NCBI GenBank assembly: GCA_013397845.1
Contig: VZTG01001881.1
Location: 448,816-512,815 of the forward strand
Reading direction: 5' to 3'
Source: Melanocharis versteri
Taxonomy: Eukaryota > Chordata > Aves > Passeriformes > Melanocharitidae
Length of the DNA: 64,000 nucleotides
The position numbers and the translations under genes are program-made. Below are positions 27,508 through 40,700 of the stretch, piece after piece. Positions within the stretch are counted from its first letter, which is position 1; each line of letters starts with the position of its first letter. The notes under the pieces were generated by a model. The model was not told the DNA's origin. It saw nothing but the letters and a program-made list of their open reading frames with translations, and searched no databases.

Positions 27508-29732
27508 CTGTTTTAAGAAAAAAACAGAAACTAAAAAGCCAACAACAATAACAACCCACACACCACCACTGTGAGAAACTAAAGATTTCCCTCTGCAGCA
27601 TCTGTAATGAAATACTGACCACCCAAGTAGGCAACATGCTTAGTCTTTATCCCATTGTCCACATCTGCAGTTCAAAACCTCAAGAACAATCTCCTGAATG
27701 GCCTTCAGGAACACAAACCTATTAGTTTGAAGCTAATCACTAGTGATGACCAACACACTAAAAAGAGGTTACAGAGGTCCTTTTACATCAGAATTTCTTC
27801 CTCTTCCTCCCCAAACTCTAATTAAGCCACTCAATTACATGACTACAACTAATCTCAAGATCTTAACTAACAAACTACAGATGTTAATGCCTGAGAAGTT
27901 AGCTGTCCTGTACTACCTGAAATATCACAGCCCTTGTAATAGTTTCCTGGTCTAGGTCTCATGTCACAACAGCTTCAAAATCCTTCACACTGAGGTGCCA
28001 TAGATGAAACATAAGTGCAGGACTGGACCCAGGACAGGTTTAAAATAACTGGTTCATGTGTGTGAAACATCTACATTGCACACAGAATTCTTGCTCCAGT
28101 TTATACAGGCATTAGTTCACGGCCACTCCTGTCAAGCCTATAAAGACACACTTTACAGTTCAGCTCTTAATGTGCTTTTCTGTGACTCAAGCTGATTGCA
28201 GCAGTTCAGTCGGAGTACCGCACTTTCCACTTTTGACTCCAATCCTCATCTTCATCTGCAGATGTTAATCTGTACTTTTCAGAAGACCACTTCTTAATTT
28301 TAATCCATCTGATTTGTCTACTGCACATTTTATTGTTGCACATCTGCACATCTATTGCTTCTCCAGGTAAAAGCAGAACAATTAAAGTCACAAAGGTTTC
28401 CTTTCTGGCAATGGAATTAATTAAAAGTATTCTCTCCAATTCTTGATACCAAAAGCAAGGACTGATGCAGAATCCAAACTCTTAAAGACTTTAGAATTAA
28501 AACAGACCATCCTCGCTTTCATGCTTACTGAGGTTTTCAAGTTAAATTCTTATTCTAATAAATAATATTACTTATTAATCTCTTGTGCAATGTTTCAAAA
28601 ATGTTCTAAGTAGCTTCCCCCATATACTGAGCTTCACTGGAATTTTTCTGGCTGATTAGTAAAGCCTGTCAAAAATTCAGACAATGACAGTTTTACCAGT
28701 AACAGCTGCTGCCTCCATTTCACCAATTTAATGTAAGCTGTTGAACCCACAAGCCAGCAACAGGAGAGACTCCATACAGCACCAAGACTCCAATTCTGTG
28801 TCCCTACTACACCTCCTGAAATCCTGGTCAACCCAACCCTGACACTCTTCCCTTCTTTCCCACTGTTCCTTTTCTTCTAACCTCCTTTCAGTGTATTTGA
28901 AAGCAGCACATTTCTCCTGACAGGCAGCTGACTCATCCCAAAATATTTCCCAACCAACCAGCACATGTATACCTTCCGGCCAGGAAGTTTGCACCTTTCA
29001 GCTGGCTGACTGCCTAAAACCAGGCATATGCCCTCTGCATGAGAAATATTTCCTGACTACTCCCAGATATTCTAATGAGTCCCGGCTCCACTTCAAACAA
29101 ATAAACTCCCAAATTATACAAAGCAGACAGTGAAATTAAGATGTTAAAAAGAAAATTTTGCACCAGCTTACTGGTCTCTGGGTTTTGTGTGACTTAATGT
29201 TACTGTTAATATATGCACAACATTTACATAACTAATTTTAAAATGTCTACTTTAGTTCTAAAGCACATTTTGAAAGAAAATACAGAAAATACCAATTTAT
29301 CTCTAATGTCTATTTAAAGTCACAGCACCACTAGAATTATCTTGAAAAAATGTATATTAAAAGCTGTATTTAGAAAACCTCACTAAGTTATGCTAGGTGA
29401 TTTTACGAGGTTCACTAAATTAAGACTTGTTTGCTTTTATTAGACACCTTACAAACTGTTTTGTCTTAAAAAGACTTTACTAAAAAAATTTTATATTATG
29501 GAATAAGATGAAGGTGGAGACACTAAATTGCAGCTGATGCCAACTGCAACCAATCTGTAAAACAATACTTCTTCGCTGTCTTTACTGGGGAGAGACTCCA
29601 CTCAGAAATCAACTCTATAGCTACATTTGTAGACACCAAACACATTCCACAATTTCCACACTATGCAATACTGAATTTTCTTTTTGCAAATGTACAAAAC
29701 ATGTAAGTAAGTATGAAAGAAAAAAAACTTAC
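27508..29732 (-). other. MTUS1: MTUS1 intron 2
   Basis: A 2.2-kb intron with donor GTAAGT next to 29733 and acceptor TTAAAACAG next to 27507. I see no repeat or RNA gene in it. Short minus-strand frames at 28206-28439 and 28728-28994 are not recognisable. Confidence 0.85.
29436..29441 (-). terminator. Candidate intronic polyadenylation signal (AATAAA)
   Basis: A canonical AATAAA on the minus strand, about 220 bases past the stop codon reached if the exon 2 donor is not used. It would allow a prematurely polyadenylated transcript. AATAAA is common by chance in AT-rich DNA and no strong GU-rich downstream element is evident, so confidence is low. Confidence 0.2.
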
Positions 29733-31721
29733 CAAAGGAACAGAGCACACATCAAATGTTTCATTTGCTATATCTTTTACCAACGTCGCTTCCAGAAGCA
29801 CTCCCATGTTGCTGCTTTGCTCTTTCTCACCTTTGGTCAGGTCGATGTTTTGAGCACAGGGTGGCATTAAAGAATTTGAACTTTCCATTTTATCGTTGAG
29901 CATCTCTTTCGAGTTCTCTCCAGATGCTGCAAGCACAGCAGAAGCCAAGGAGCACGCCGAATGGGTAGCGCTTGCTTTGTCAATGTCTTGCAGACTTCGC
30001 TTCAACGCAGGTGTTTTTGAAGCCTTGTGGGAAGTGTTTCTGGGATGTGTTGTGGCATGTCCGACTTGGCTAGTGAAGAGGCATTTGTTAACATGCAGCT
30101 TATGGGGCTTATTTACAGGCAATTCCACCGTAGTATCTTTAGCTAGATCTACTGTTTTTTTCAGCACTTTTGTAGAGGAGGACAACTGCCTTGGGGAACC
30201 AACCCGTGAAGGTGAGGAGACAGATGATAGTTGAGGGGACTGGGGAGACTGTTTCAATGCTGCACTGTCTCTTGGCTGTAGCACAGGTCTAGACACAACC
30301 TTTGGCTTAACATTTTTAAAATTAGGTTTGGGAAAACTAACAATCTCTGATTTCCTTGCTTTGGTTACTGTTGATGCAATAGCAGACCTGCCCACTGGTT
30401 TTCTTGCAGTTTGATCTGAACTAGCTTTGAGCCCAGACCTTTTGCTATGCCCTCCTACAAATGGTTCACTTGGTCTTAGTCTAGAAGACTTGTCTCCAAG
30501 TTCTTCCAAAGCTGAAACAGAAAAAGTCCTATTTTTTGCTTGTTCTTTAGGAGTTGAAGTACATAGAGATGAATCGCTTTCATCAGCTACTGGGCTGAAG
30601 ACCACGAAAGTTGCTTCACATTTCAGCTCAGGCATAACAGCCTTCTTTAATTTTGGTACACTGCAAGATACAGAAGGGACGTTGTGCATAACCTGAAGAG
30701 CAGCATTTCCAGAGATACTTTGTTCTTTGGTTAATGGTTCACTAGTTTTGTTTGATACTTGTTCTCCATCCATTTGATCTACTGGGAGAAGGTGCACACT
30801 ATTTACAAGACTATCCATGCATGTTTCAGCATTGGAATTCCCAGTTTCATCACGGTCACAAGTAATCTGCAAGGATTTCACTTGGTCATCCTCATTATTA
30901 TTAATGCAGAGTGATAATGCATCTCGCTTATAAAGATCTATACATCCTGCACGTAGTTCTACAGCCTGTGCTTCTGTTTCCTGTGATTCTTTATCAGTGT
31001 TGATAGTGTTTTTCTGATAGTATTCAACACCTGCAGAGGTGAAATTAGGTGTTCCTTCTGAGTTGGTTCTATCAAATTTCTCTCTGATATATTCTTCAGA
31101 AGAGATCAACGTTTCCCCCAGATGCATGTCGTCATTTTGATCTGCTCCCAGAGTTTCACCTGTATTGTTAAAAACATCCAATGCGCTCAGCTGGCAGCAT
31201 GCCCTGTCATTTTTCAAGGACTGCATGTTCTGCTCTGAAGCAGGAAGAGTTAGTACAGACTTAGAGTCAGTCTGACTGTAAGGCACTGAGTGTTTGATAC
31301 TCTGATTTTGCATTTTTTCCATGGCAAAGTCACCTTTCAGCAAGCTTGTCGTTGCTTCCAAGCCACAGTTCAAAGGACACATACAAGTCTGTTCAGCCAC
31401 AGAAGACTTGCATGCAGCATCTGTATCTCCCAATAGAGCTCCTGAGTAGTTATATTTACCAGCTGTCTTCTGCAGATCAAGTACTTCGATACACTGCTGT
31501 TTTAAATGACTCCTGAAGTCACCCTTATTTTCAAAAATGGTATCACCTTCATGCTCAGCCACTATATTTTGGTCAGTTGAATTACCATGTATCTTGGTGG
31601 CACAATTCTCTGAGGAAGGTGTACCTCTGTCACATGCATAGTTATTTCCATTTTCATCCCTTATAAGTAAGGAAGACTTCAAGCCATTCGTTGCTTTGTC
31701 ATCGGACTTCCCAACATTCAT
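29733..31721 (-). CDS. MTUS1: MTUS1 exon 2: N-terminal and central region of long isoform (residues 1-663)
   Basis: MTUS1 (ATIP) is a microtubule-associated, angiotensin AT2-receptor-interacting scaffold; the long ATIP3 form binds and stabilises microtubules. This 1989-base exon encodes residues 1-663 from the first ATG. The first 350 residues are acidic, Ser/Thr-rich and poorly conserved. Identity rests on the basic Ser/Pro-rich block at about residues 455-530, which aligns with human MTUS1: PNFKNVKPKVVSRPVLQPRD against PNFKNVKAKVMSRAVLQPKD, then SSVSSPSRVGSPRQ. Further matches are TTHPRNTSHKASKTPALK, DIDKASATHSAC and, at the end, NETFD. The donor CCTTTG/GTAAGT ends the exon in phase 0; without it the frame runs on 23 codons to a stop at 29661. 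No folded domain or signal peptide is visible, so this part is probably disordered. The assignment comes from remembered family sequence, not a database search. Confidence 0.95.
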
Positions 31722-31794
31722 TTTGAAGGCTAAATTTTAAACCGTTTTCATTTTATACTTCTTTAAAATCCCAGAGAATGCAGATTCTTCTGAA
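31722..31794 (-). other. MTUS1: MTUS1 exon 2, 5' untranslated leader
   Basis: On the minus strand a long T-run followed by CTGCAAAG and then TTCAG gives two possible acceptors. These put the exon start at 31794 (after CAAAG) or 31789 (after TTCAG). The second has the better consensus. The leader is short and AT-rich and contains one upstream ATG at 31751. That ATG opens a four-codon frame ending in TAA at 31737, leaving 15 bases before the main start. The main ATG has A at -3, a reasonable Kozak context. Confidence 0.65.
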
Positions 31795-34700
31795 CTTTGC
31801 AGAAAAAAAAAACAACTGCTTTTCCCTGGAATCTGTCAATTGTCCTGAAAGACATTTAAAAAGCAGTTCTTTGTTTTCATGTTTCCCAAGAAGATTCAAG
31901 TGTTCTAGAATTAAAAAGAAATTTTAAAAAATTAGCCAAACCAGGATTTTAAGACAGTAAGCATTCCTAAGTTCTTAGTCTTCGGACATCAGAGCAGCAA
32001 CACAGAAGCAACACTCAGAATTCCCAGTGAAGAAAAACTTCAGTCCTCATCCCTTGATGCACAGCAGTAACAACCCCAGAGACTGGTTTTTCTCCGCACT
32101 GAAGACCTTTTTCCTGCCCTTCAAGGCAGCAATGCATAGCAGAGGCAGCTGAAGATTTTCAAAGAGTTAAGACATCTGAGCTGAAATAAAGAGAGGAGAA
32201 GGAGGTTTGGGATCGGCTCTGGGGCTACAGCAGTACACCAGCCCCATGCTGCTGAGGCAGCCAACTGGTAGATGCATGCTGGGACTCTTTCAGAGTCACT
32301 GGAGAGCAATTCCATACCAGCTAACTGCCTCCATCTTCTATAAAGATGACACGAGACTAGCCAAATGAGGACACAATTCCAGTGTCCTCTCCAGCAGAGC
32401 AGAGCCATACATCCCCACCCAAAATCCTATGGAAAGGTGAACAGGCGGGATTGATATGGACAGATGATAGAGGACAACTGACCACACATGGGGTGGAGAT
32501 GCACAAACAAAAAACAGTAAAGAACTGCCCTTGCAACATACAGTGACGAGCTCCTAACAAGTGCTAAGATTGCACCCAAGTACCAAAATCACAAGGACGT
32601 GAATGAGAGAGAAGATCAAACTGTCCAAAGCAGCTGGATGACCCCTGTAGTACTCCATATGAAAGGTCCTAGTATCAGAAATGAGACCAGAGGTAGGAAG
32701 AACTTCAGATTTATAAGATATGGTTGCAGTGGGTGGGGAACCTGCCAGAAGGCGGCTCACTTTCAGAGCAATAAAACCTGAATAGGTGGGAAGAAGTTCA
32801 CTGGATCTGACAAGGCAATCTGGCTGAAGATACATTCATGGACAAAGGTCAGCTTCCCAACTGAAGAAAATGAAGACCTGTTTAACACCTTCACATGTCT
32901 GGAATGACAGATTATACTCTCCAATCAAAGAGCAGGAAGGAGGACACTTATCAAAACCAATGAGCAAACAGGTCTGTGGCATTTAAACAAAAATGCAGAC
33001 ATCAGACTGTGGGGTCCCCGAACAAGGATACTGATGCAATCACATATTTAAAATTTGGTGCAGCAGGACATGTACATCAGGATTAAGTATGGATGGTGGG
33101 CAGAATAACTCATAATACACATAAGAATAATATTAAAGTCTGAAATTATTTGACTGTTTCAACCACAGTAACAATACTGGATGCAATACAACGAGACAGC
33201 TGTTACAAGATCAGAAAAGATGATAATAATACTAATAACATATTTTGGGTATAGCAATGTTGATTAGGCACATTAAAGAATAATTCTGTAATCACATTTT
33301 TGTAGAGGAGTCAAAGACTGCTTTGGGAAATAAGTTTGTTCTGAGAAGAGAAGCAACTCTTGATTTGTTCTTTAACAATTTAAGTTTAAATCCTCACAGA
33401 AACCATATAAGCCATTCTGGAAACCACAGCAGGAGAAAGAAAACAAACTCTTACCCACAAGAAAACCCCACACTTTGAAAAGCGTAAAATGAAGCCACCA
33501 CACTAAGTAGTGAAAGTTAAGTTACTTCTTGCATTATTCAAAATTCACTTTTTTCCTTGAACCTGACTTCCTTCAGCTGGAAACATCACTTGAACATTCA
33601 AAATAAACCCTTCATCATACTAATGAAAAGTATAAAGCTGCAGGGCCCATAAACAGTTTTGAGTACAAAAGCAGCACCCAAAGTAAGACCGTTCTAGAAC
33701 TGCAAGAATTTGTCTGCTCGCTATGAACCAAACACAGAGTGGCTTCTGGCCCACAACCTTGTCTTTACATGGTCCTTAGAACACCTGACTCAGATTGAGG
33801 GTAAAAAGACCATGAAACAAAGAAACAAAAGCTACTGAGATCAGACAGAACACTCTTCTCTACTCTCCTCCCACCCCCAAGATGAAATGGTTTGTCTAGC
33901 TAAAAAATCTCCTGGTTCCTCAAGGCTGATCTAGATGTTTTCCTTACCCACTATTATTCGATCCCTAAAGAAGTATAAACAATTGTAGTACCCTCACTTT
34001 CACTTTCTATTAGGAATCTTAAGGCAGATTGAAGAGTTCTTCAAAATAAATCTTCCCTGAAGGCAGGGCAAGAACCTGTTCTGAATCATTTTCCATTCGA
34101 GTCAATCACAGAATCAACTGCTGAGAAATATTTGCGAACTTTGTGTTCTGTTGTTTTTGAACTGTTGTTTTGACACATTAAAACTTGTTTCTACTTGTCT
34201 GGATACTAGCCCTTTACACAGCTTGCTCACCTAGTCATGCAACAAAAATTAAGATTCCATTTTGATTCAGCAGTAGCTCAGATCAAGCCAGAAGTCTTAC
34301 CTCTTTCAAGAGCTTTCTTTCTGCAGAAAATAGGCAACTTCAATATATCAAGACTTAGCAAGACTGAAATCCCAAGAATTTAAAGAATGGTGCTTTACCT
34401 TACAGTATATGTAGCTAATACTGCCAAAATTTGAAACAACACATGTAGCTAAGTAAACTTTGATTCAACTGATGCTGAAGAAGCTCCAAGAAAAATAAAT
34501 GCAGTTTTGATACTGAATAGAGAAACGAGGAAGCACATTAAAGCTGCACATACTGAGGTGTACATGTATGTGTGTCTGTTTACTCAGCGCTCTGGACTTT
34601 CACATAACCAGAGGACACGTAGCAATAAATCACTAATTCAATTGTTTTTAAAGCAAATGTTCACTATAGTAATCAATACTTCCATGAACAAGTAGACCAG

Positions 34701-37700
34701 CTTCAAATACAGCTTCACATTCACATTTGGAATCCTGAAAGCATCCTGCATAAAAAGAGAGGTATTCCTAAGCATCAACTATGGTATATAAAAATCTGCA
34801 ACCTAGATGAACATTATTCTTTAAAGAATTGACATTCTCTAACTCTCCATATAACAGTATGTTCATTAAGCTTATGAAAACACTTCTTGGTGATGAGAAA
34901 TTCTTTAGTTTTAGATTTGCCATAGAAGGCTGAATGGAAAATTAACCACAGACCAGCATCTCCTCCATGGCAGGGGGTCAGTAGCAGACACACATACACA
35001 ACAGTTGCCCTCGCCGAGAACACGCTGTTCCTGGCAACTAGTGACTTGAGGAATTCTCTAAACTAAATACTAATAAACTTGCTTTGACTTGGTCTTACAT
35101 CAAGCATTATGCATGCCTGGCCTCCACAATACACTGTAGTGCAGTGCAAAACAGTTCAGCTGTTTTTGCCTTCAGTAAATCTCAGCTTACTAAATTTCAG
35201 TTGGGTACCTCAAGTGCTCACACACAGCAGAAAAAATCTTCACTACCTGAGCTCTGTGTTCCCCTTCTGCAACTGATATAAGAGCTTGGGGTAACAGTAG
35301 GACCACTTGGAAAAAAAATATAAAAGGAAAGAAACTTGGCAAGTAGATTCTCCTAAAAAGAGGAGGGATTGGCTGCCAACAACCCTAGATCCAGTAGAAA
35401 TACATTACAACATACAGAACTGGGCTCAGAGCAAGATCTTGTCACTTCTACTAACCAACAAGAGGTGTTCAGGGCTGCGCTATTAAAGGGCAGGGGGGAC
35501 AGTGACTCGTTCAGTGCGAGGTAAACAGGAATCAAAAGCAGATTATTACAATAGATAATTCAACCCACACGTTGACAAATTACCACAAGAGTTCAAGTCA
35601 GTTTGTGTTAGTGTCACAATGCAGACATTAATAATTTATGCTTTTCCTGGTACTCCATTTGGAACTTGATTCTTTCAAGCAAATCATCACAGAGCATTTA
35701 CTCAAACCCATCAACTATATCTGTGAAGTCTGTATGAAGGGGGACATGGGGTGGGGAATAAATCTGAAAGGAGAGAGTGTGCCAAGACATGCAGGGACGC
35801 AGTGCAGAAGTGCTCTAATTAACTGAACATGCTTTGATACCAGACAAAATGCAGCATCAGCATTCCAGCAGAAAACTGGATTACATGGTCATGATTAGCA
35901 CAGTCCCTGAAATTAAAAACCATACAAAGCATTTCATATGTTAATGAATTACATTACTACCAGTTTACTTTACTACGTCCTGGAACACAACACAATCACA
36001 GAAGTATGACTTTTCCAGCATATACACCTGAAGGCAGAGATGGCATCATCCAGGAGGGAGTCTACAGCAACCAAGCATCCCCCCCAACATGCTGTTCAGT
36101 GTTGCTTGAATATGCCCCATAAAAAAGCACTAGGAAAACACACAATGGTTCAGGTAATACTGCATTTACACAGAATTGCAAATTTCAGAGCTCTCTGTGC
36201 CACCTCAGTAATGCCACATTCTAGTGTAAACTAGCCTATTGCCAAGCTAATCCAAACTATTCTAGAAAGGGTAAGTTAAGCTCCTATAATAACCTCACAC
36301 AAACATTTATAACATTACAAGTACAATCTACTCCTAAAAGTGAATTACATTAAGTTCTCATATGCTCATGGCATCCCATGCTTCAGAATACACAGTATCA
36401 ACAGTGAGTGTACTGTGAAGGTGTTTATAAAAGAACAAAAACCCCCAACAAACTACCAAACCAAAAACAAACCCACCCAACAGGGTAGCTAAGCAATATC
36501 TGTACGCTTTAGTCAAAGACATTTTAGAAGTCAGAAACCATGTTAGACACTTGATACAGTAAGCAGAAATAATGTGCAAGTTTATGTTTGCAAGCAATCA
36601 TGCAGGCATTTTTGACTGAAGGAGTACTATCACTTCTCCAAAGGCATAAACCATCAGGTTTTGCCTTCTGCTGGGCTATTCGCTAGCCTGTTTCAAGAGT
36701 GAAGCAGCAGCATAACGTAAAATTTTTAGTAAACAAGAAGCATGAATATTAATCAGTTACATCTTGGCTCTAAGATATGGAAGAAGTAGAACAGCAGTTC
36801 CACTGCAGAAATCAGACATCCCGAAGTTGTGCAAGAGGTTTTGACTTCCCATAAGATGCTCAAACCATGATACTAGCATCAGACTACCCTAAAACTTGAC
36901 AGCTGATCCTAACAAGTACATTGACCCTTGTAGTTTGTCCTAGTAGTGAGTAAATGGTTGAGACAGCGATGCTAGTGCTTTCCCCAAACTCACAGCCTCC
37001 AGTGATGCACTCCTCAGAGTGCTGATTCCACGGAAAGTTGCGAAGGCTTTCAGACCCTTCTTTTCCTTGCCCATAGTCACTGGTTTGCTAAGATGAAAAG
37101 TCCTTATCTATTTAATTACTTATAAACTCTGGCCATTCTTGATGTCCGGTCTTTAAGGGTATTATGCTGTTCTCTCCATCTTCAATTTCAGACTATTTGT
37201 AAGCACATAATACACAGAGGTACTCCAAGAGATTTATACAGTGTCTTGATAATACAGTTCTTCCTTTAATAACTGACAACTTTTGAATTTCATTTTAAGG
37301 TAAGTTTTAGGAGAACTCTCTATTCAGTAGTGGAACACTGGTCCAGTGATTTTTTTAAAGTAGTAAATAAAGTCCATCTTTTACTCAGACAACCGAGATA
37401 CTCAATAACATTGTCTAGAAATGATATCCAGCATTTGGGGGATTTGTAGGTACATGCAACCTCCTAGACCAGAGTGTTCTGCAAATGCATATGTCTTTCC
37501 CCCCCACTCAACTTTACAGCAACTGCCAGGACGAAATTCATGTAGGTAACAGAGCTTAGTAAACACCAGCCAGTGACAAACATCAGCTACTAACACACTG
37601 CAAGTAAGCAAGTGTACTTTATTGTCTGAGATTAAGTGCATGATCAAACAAAACCAAAGCTACCTATTTGAATGTGCAGATGAGAACAGCAATAAGCCCC

Positions 37701-40700
37701 TTGCTTGAATAGTTCCCTCACAACTTAATCGGACTCTCATTTGTAGCTTCATTAAGACAGCATTCATTGCTAAAAGTGTCAGACTACTCACAAGGTTTTC
37801 AAAGCATGGCGCAGTACACAACTGCACACACTGTCAGTTATACACTTAGTTATAATTTGTTTATCCATTGCCATCATAAACAAAGCCTGCACATGGTTTT
37901 CCATGAGATAAATACTCAGCCTGTTCCTCTTCAGGAACTTGCAAGAATGCCATTAAGTCCTTCCTTAATGGTAAATTAGACATTACCTTTTCAGAAAGAG
38001 ACTTTGGGGATTTTTTTTTTTTGCTATGTTATCACAACTAAATTATTTGGCAAAAACATATGTTACTGTACAAGGAAGGATAAACTTACAGGTCAAAATG
38101 AAAGTACGGAGTTGGAACTTGAAAAAACAAACAGTACATCTATTATGGCACTTCCTTGGAAGGTCAAGGTTCAGGTCCTTCTTTTTGAAAGACTTGATTG
38201 AATAGGTAAGCACAAACAAGCCTGAGATTGTCAGAGCTCAGTGTTCAAAAATCCTCATCAGTGTTCAAGTTATTTGACTAGATAGGGCTTACAAATCAGA
38301 TCACCTTCTCTGTTTCCTGGAATTCTGCTGAACTGGTTTTTTCCACTACTACCATTTAAAGGGTACATTCATACATTTTGGTGTCTTGAAGCTACGAAAT
38401 AGTGGGCCAGGATTATTCACAGAAACCTTCCCTCTAAGATCGAAATATTATCAGCATAGGAAGAAAGGCAGTAATGTATTATGAAGAACAAAAATACTTT
38501 GTGAACTCCTGCTAGGTCTGTCCATCTGCTCATACTTGCCCTTAACTTGTTCTTCTCTTATCATCCTAGCTAAGTCAAAACTAGTGGAGAAGCAAGTACA
38601 CAGGAAAGCAGTGCAGAATAGTCATTGCACCTTGGATTCTCAAGACAAATGGCAAAGTGTTTTCCCTGGTATCTTTATGGGTTTTGAGGCTTTTGTTTGT
38701 TTGTTTTATGTGTTTTTTTGAATTTGGGGGTTAAATATCCTGATTATTTAATAAATAATATTTAAGTGAAGACTGCTGCTAATCTCCTCTTGGCTGAGAA
38801 GTACAAAGCTTTCACAAAACAGCAAGTACAACAGGCAGAAATACTCTGCAGAAGCAGCACCACATTTCAAGTGTGGTGGCTAAAATGCCAGTTGTAACCT
38901 TGGGGGGAAAAAAAAAAAAGGTTGTTGTTTCCTAAGAATGAGCCACAACTTGGCAGGTCAGAGTAGAAGTTGGCTTTAACCATTACCACAATGTGCCAGG
39001 CAGCATATATTGAGAGTTCTTAAGGTTATGTGCTAACTTGAAAACTTTCATGTTCCTGAACCTTTTAAGAAGCATTTATGAAACTTTTTATCTGTGCCCA
39101 CAGCCCCAGTGTGAGTACTGTACAACTTGGAGCTGACACTAGCAGTAGGATAGACGGTATCAATGGAACTGGACAGTTAAGGACACAGAAAGACTCATCT
39201 GCTCCCATGCATTGCATGTCCTTCAGATCTTCACCTGCAACTGAGAAGCCTTTCAGCATTTGGCTATATTTAACATAGACATATGATATGAACTAGTTTA
39301 CAGAGCATTTGGAGTACTTTCAACATAACCCGTAGTGAAGCACGAAACTGTAAGTACAGCAGTATTGTTTAGGTCTAGTGGAATATTCTGTACAATGAAT
39401 CTATAATTTGATTAATTTATATGATAAAGCAGACCAAAATGGTAACTAATGACTGAAAGAGCAGCATCTTTGCCATGATATTTCTCTGCTATAGTAATTG
39501 AAGAATTAATCAATATGCATAGGATTTCTCACATTAACCAAGTCAGAAATTTAACCAGCTTGCACTTTTTGCAGACTCAAAAGTTGTTCGCTGTGCAGAA
39601 GTCGTCATTCATTCAGTAAAAACTACAGCTAGCCAAGAACAGTTTCCACTGATGCTACAAGAAGTTTTATCACTGAGTTAGGACTGCACTTTTGCACAGC
39701 AATATCATCACAGCAGAATTTAATTCTGAAGATGCTGCATTTGCCAATTAAAGAACAGTGCTTTTAGACTTAAAAAATACTTAGGCTACTGATTCTATAC
39801 AGCAAAAAAAAAATCTAACAAAATTGCAATAAACTGGTTACAGGAAATAATATTTTGGTAGCTAAATAAGAAGCAGCACCAACCCAATGATTAGAAGCCC
39901 TAAAGGCATAATGGGTGTTGAGGATTTTCAGCAAGTATTGCTGGATAGTAGTTTAAATCCCAACAGTTTTCACCTGCAGTGTTGCACCACTGGGATCTGG
40001 AGCAAGAAGGCAATTCACAACCATTGTTACAACTGTTGTAGTCTCAGGCAAAAGTAACCCAAATAAAACACATCTGGTTTACATTCAAAAGAAAAACTTG
40101 TTATTTTTCCTACAGAGGAAACTGCGTCTCACAGTGAGACCAGTACTGATACAAGAGTTGTACACTTGCTACGTTTTTTGGTTGTTTCCCTCTGGACCCA
40201 GGAGATAAAAGCCCCTGAATCTAAGAGGGATCAGCTCTGCAAAGCTAAACACAGCACTGCACCTCTGCAACAGACAAATGGCAAGAAATATACTGTGGCA
40301 GTTTTGCAGAGCTGTTAAAAAAAAAAAACAAAAACAAAAGGGCAACAGCTTGATTTATACAACACTATTGGGTAGCAGGCTGCAGTCAGTGCTCTCTGGA
40401 AAGCACGAGCTCACCGTGCCGCTTGACACAGCTGACGACAGGCGGCTTGCAGCCCCACAAGCGCTGAAATTCCACCAGGACCCTGAAGATGAAGGACTGG
40501 AGAGAAGGGCAAACTGGGCACATGCTGCTTGAAAGGCTGCCAGGCAAGGACACCCAAAGGATCCCCTGTGAGGGGTCCAGACATGCAGGCTGCTGGTCAT
40601 GCCCTGCAGTTTCTCCTTGGCTCTTGGGACAGGGCTCCATTTGAGCCCTGAGCAGCAGCACTCCCAGAAAAGGGGGTTCTGCATCTGTGGGGCAGCAGCA

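Noticed and set aside
28206..28439. Minus-strand frame in intron 2 with an acidic, exon-like C-terminus (SADEDEDW)
   Set aside because: Exons 2 and 3 already join in phase and align continuously with human MTUS1, leaving no room for it. It could only be a rare alternative exon, for which there is no evidence here.
29896..30234. 112-codon plus-strand frame
   Set aside because: It is an antisense shadow of MTUS1 exon 2.
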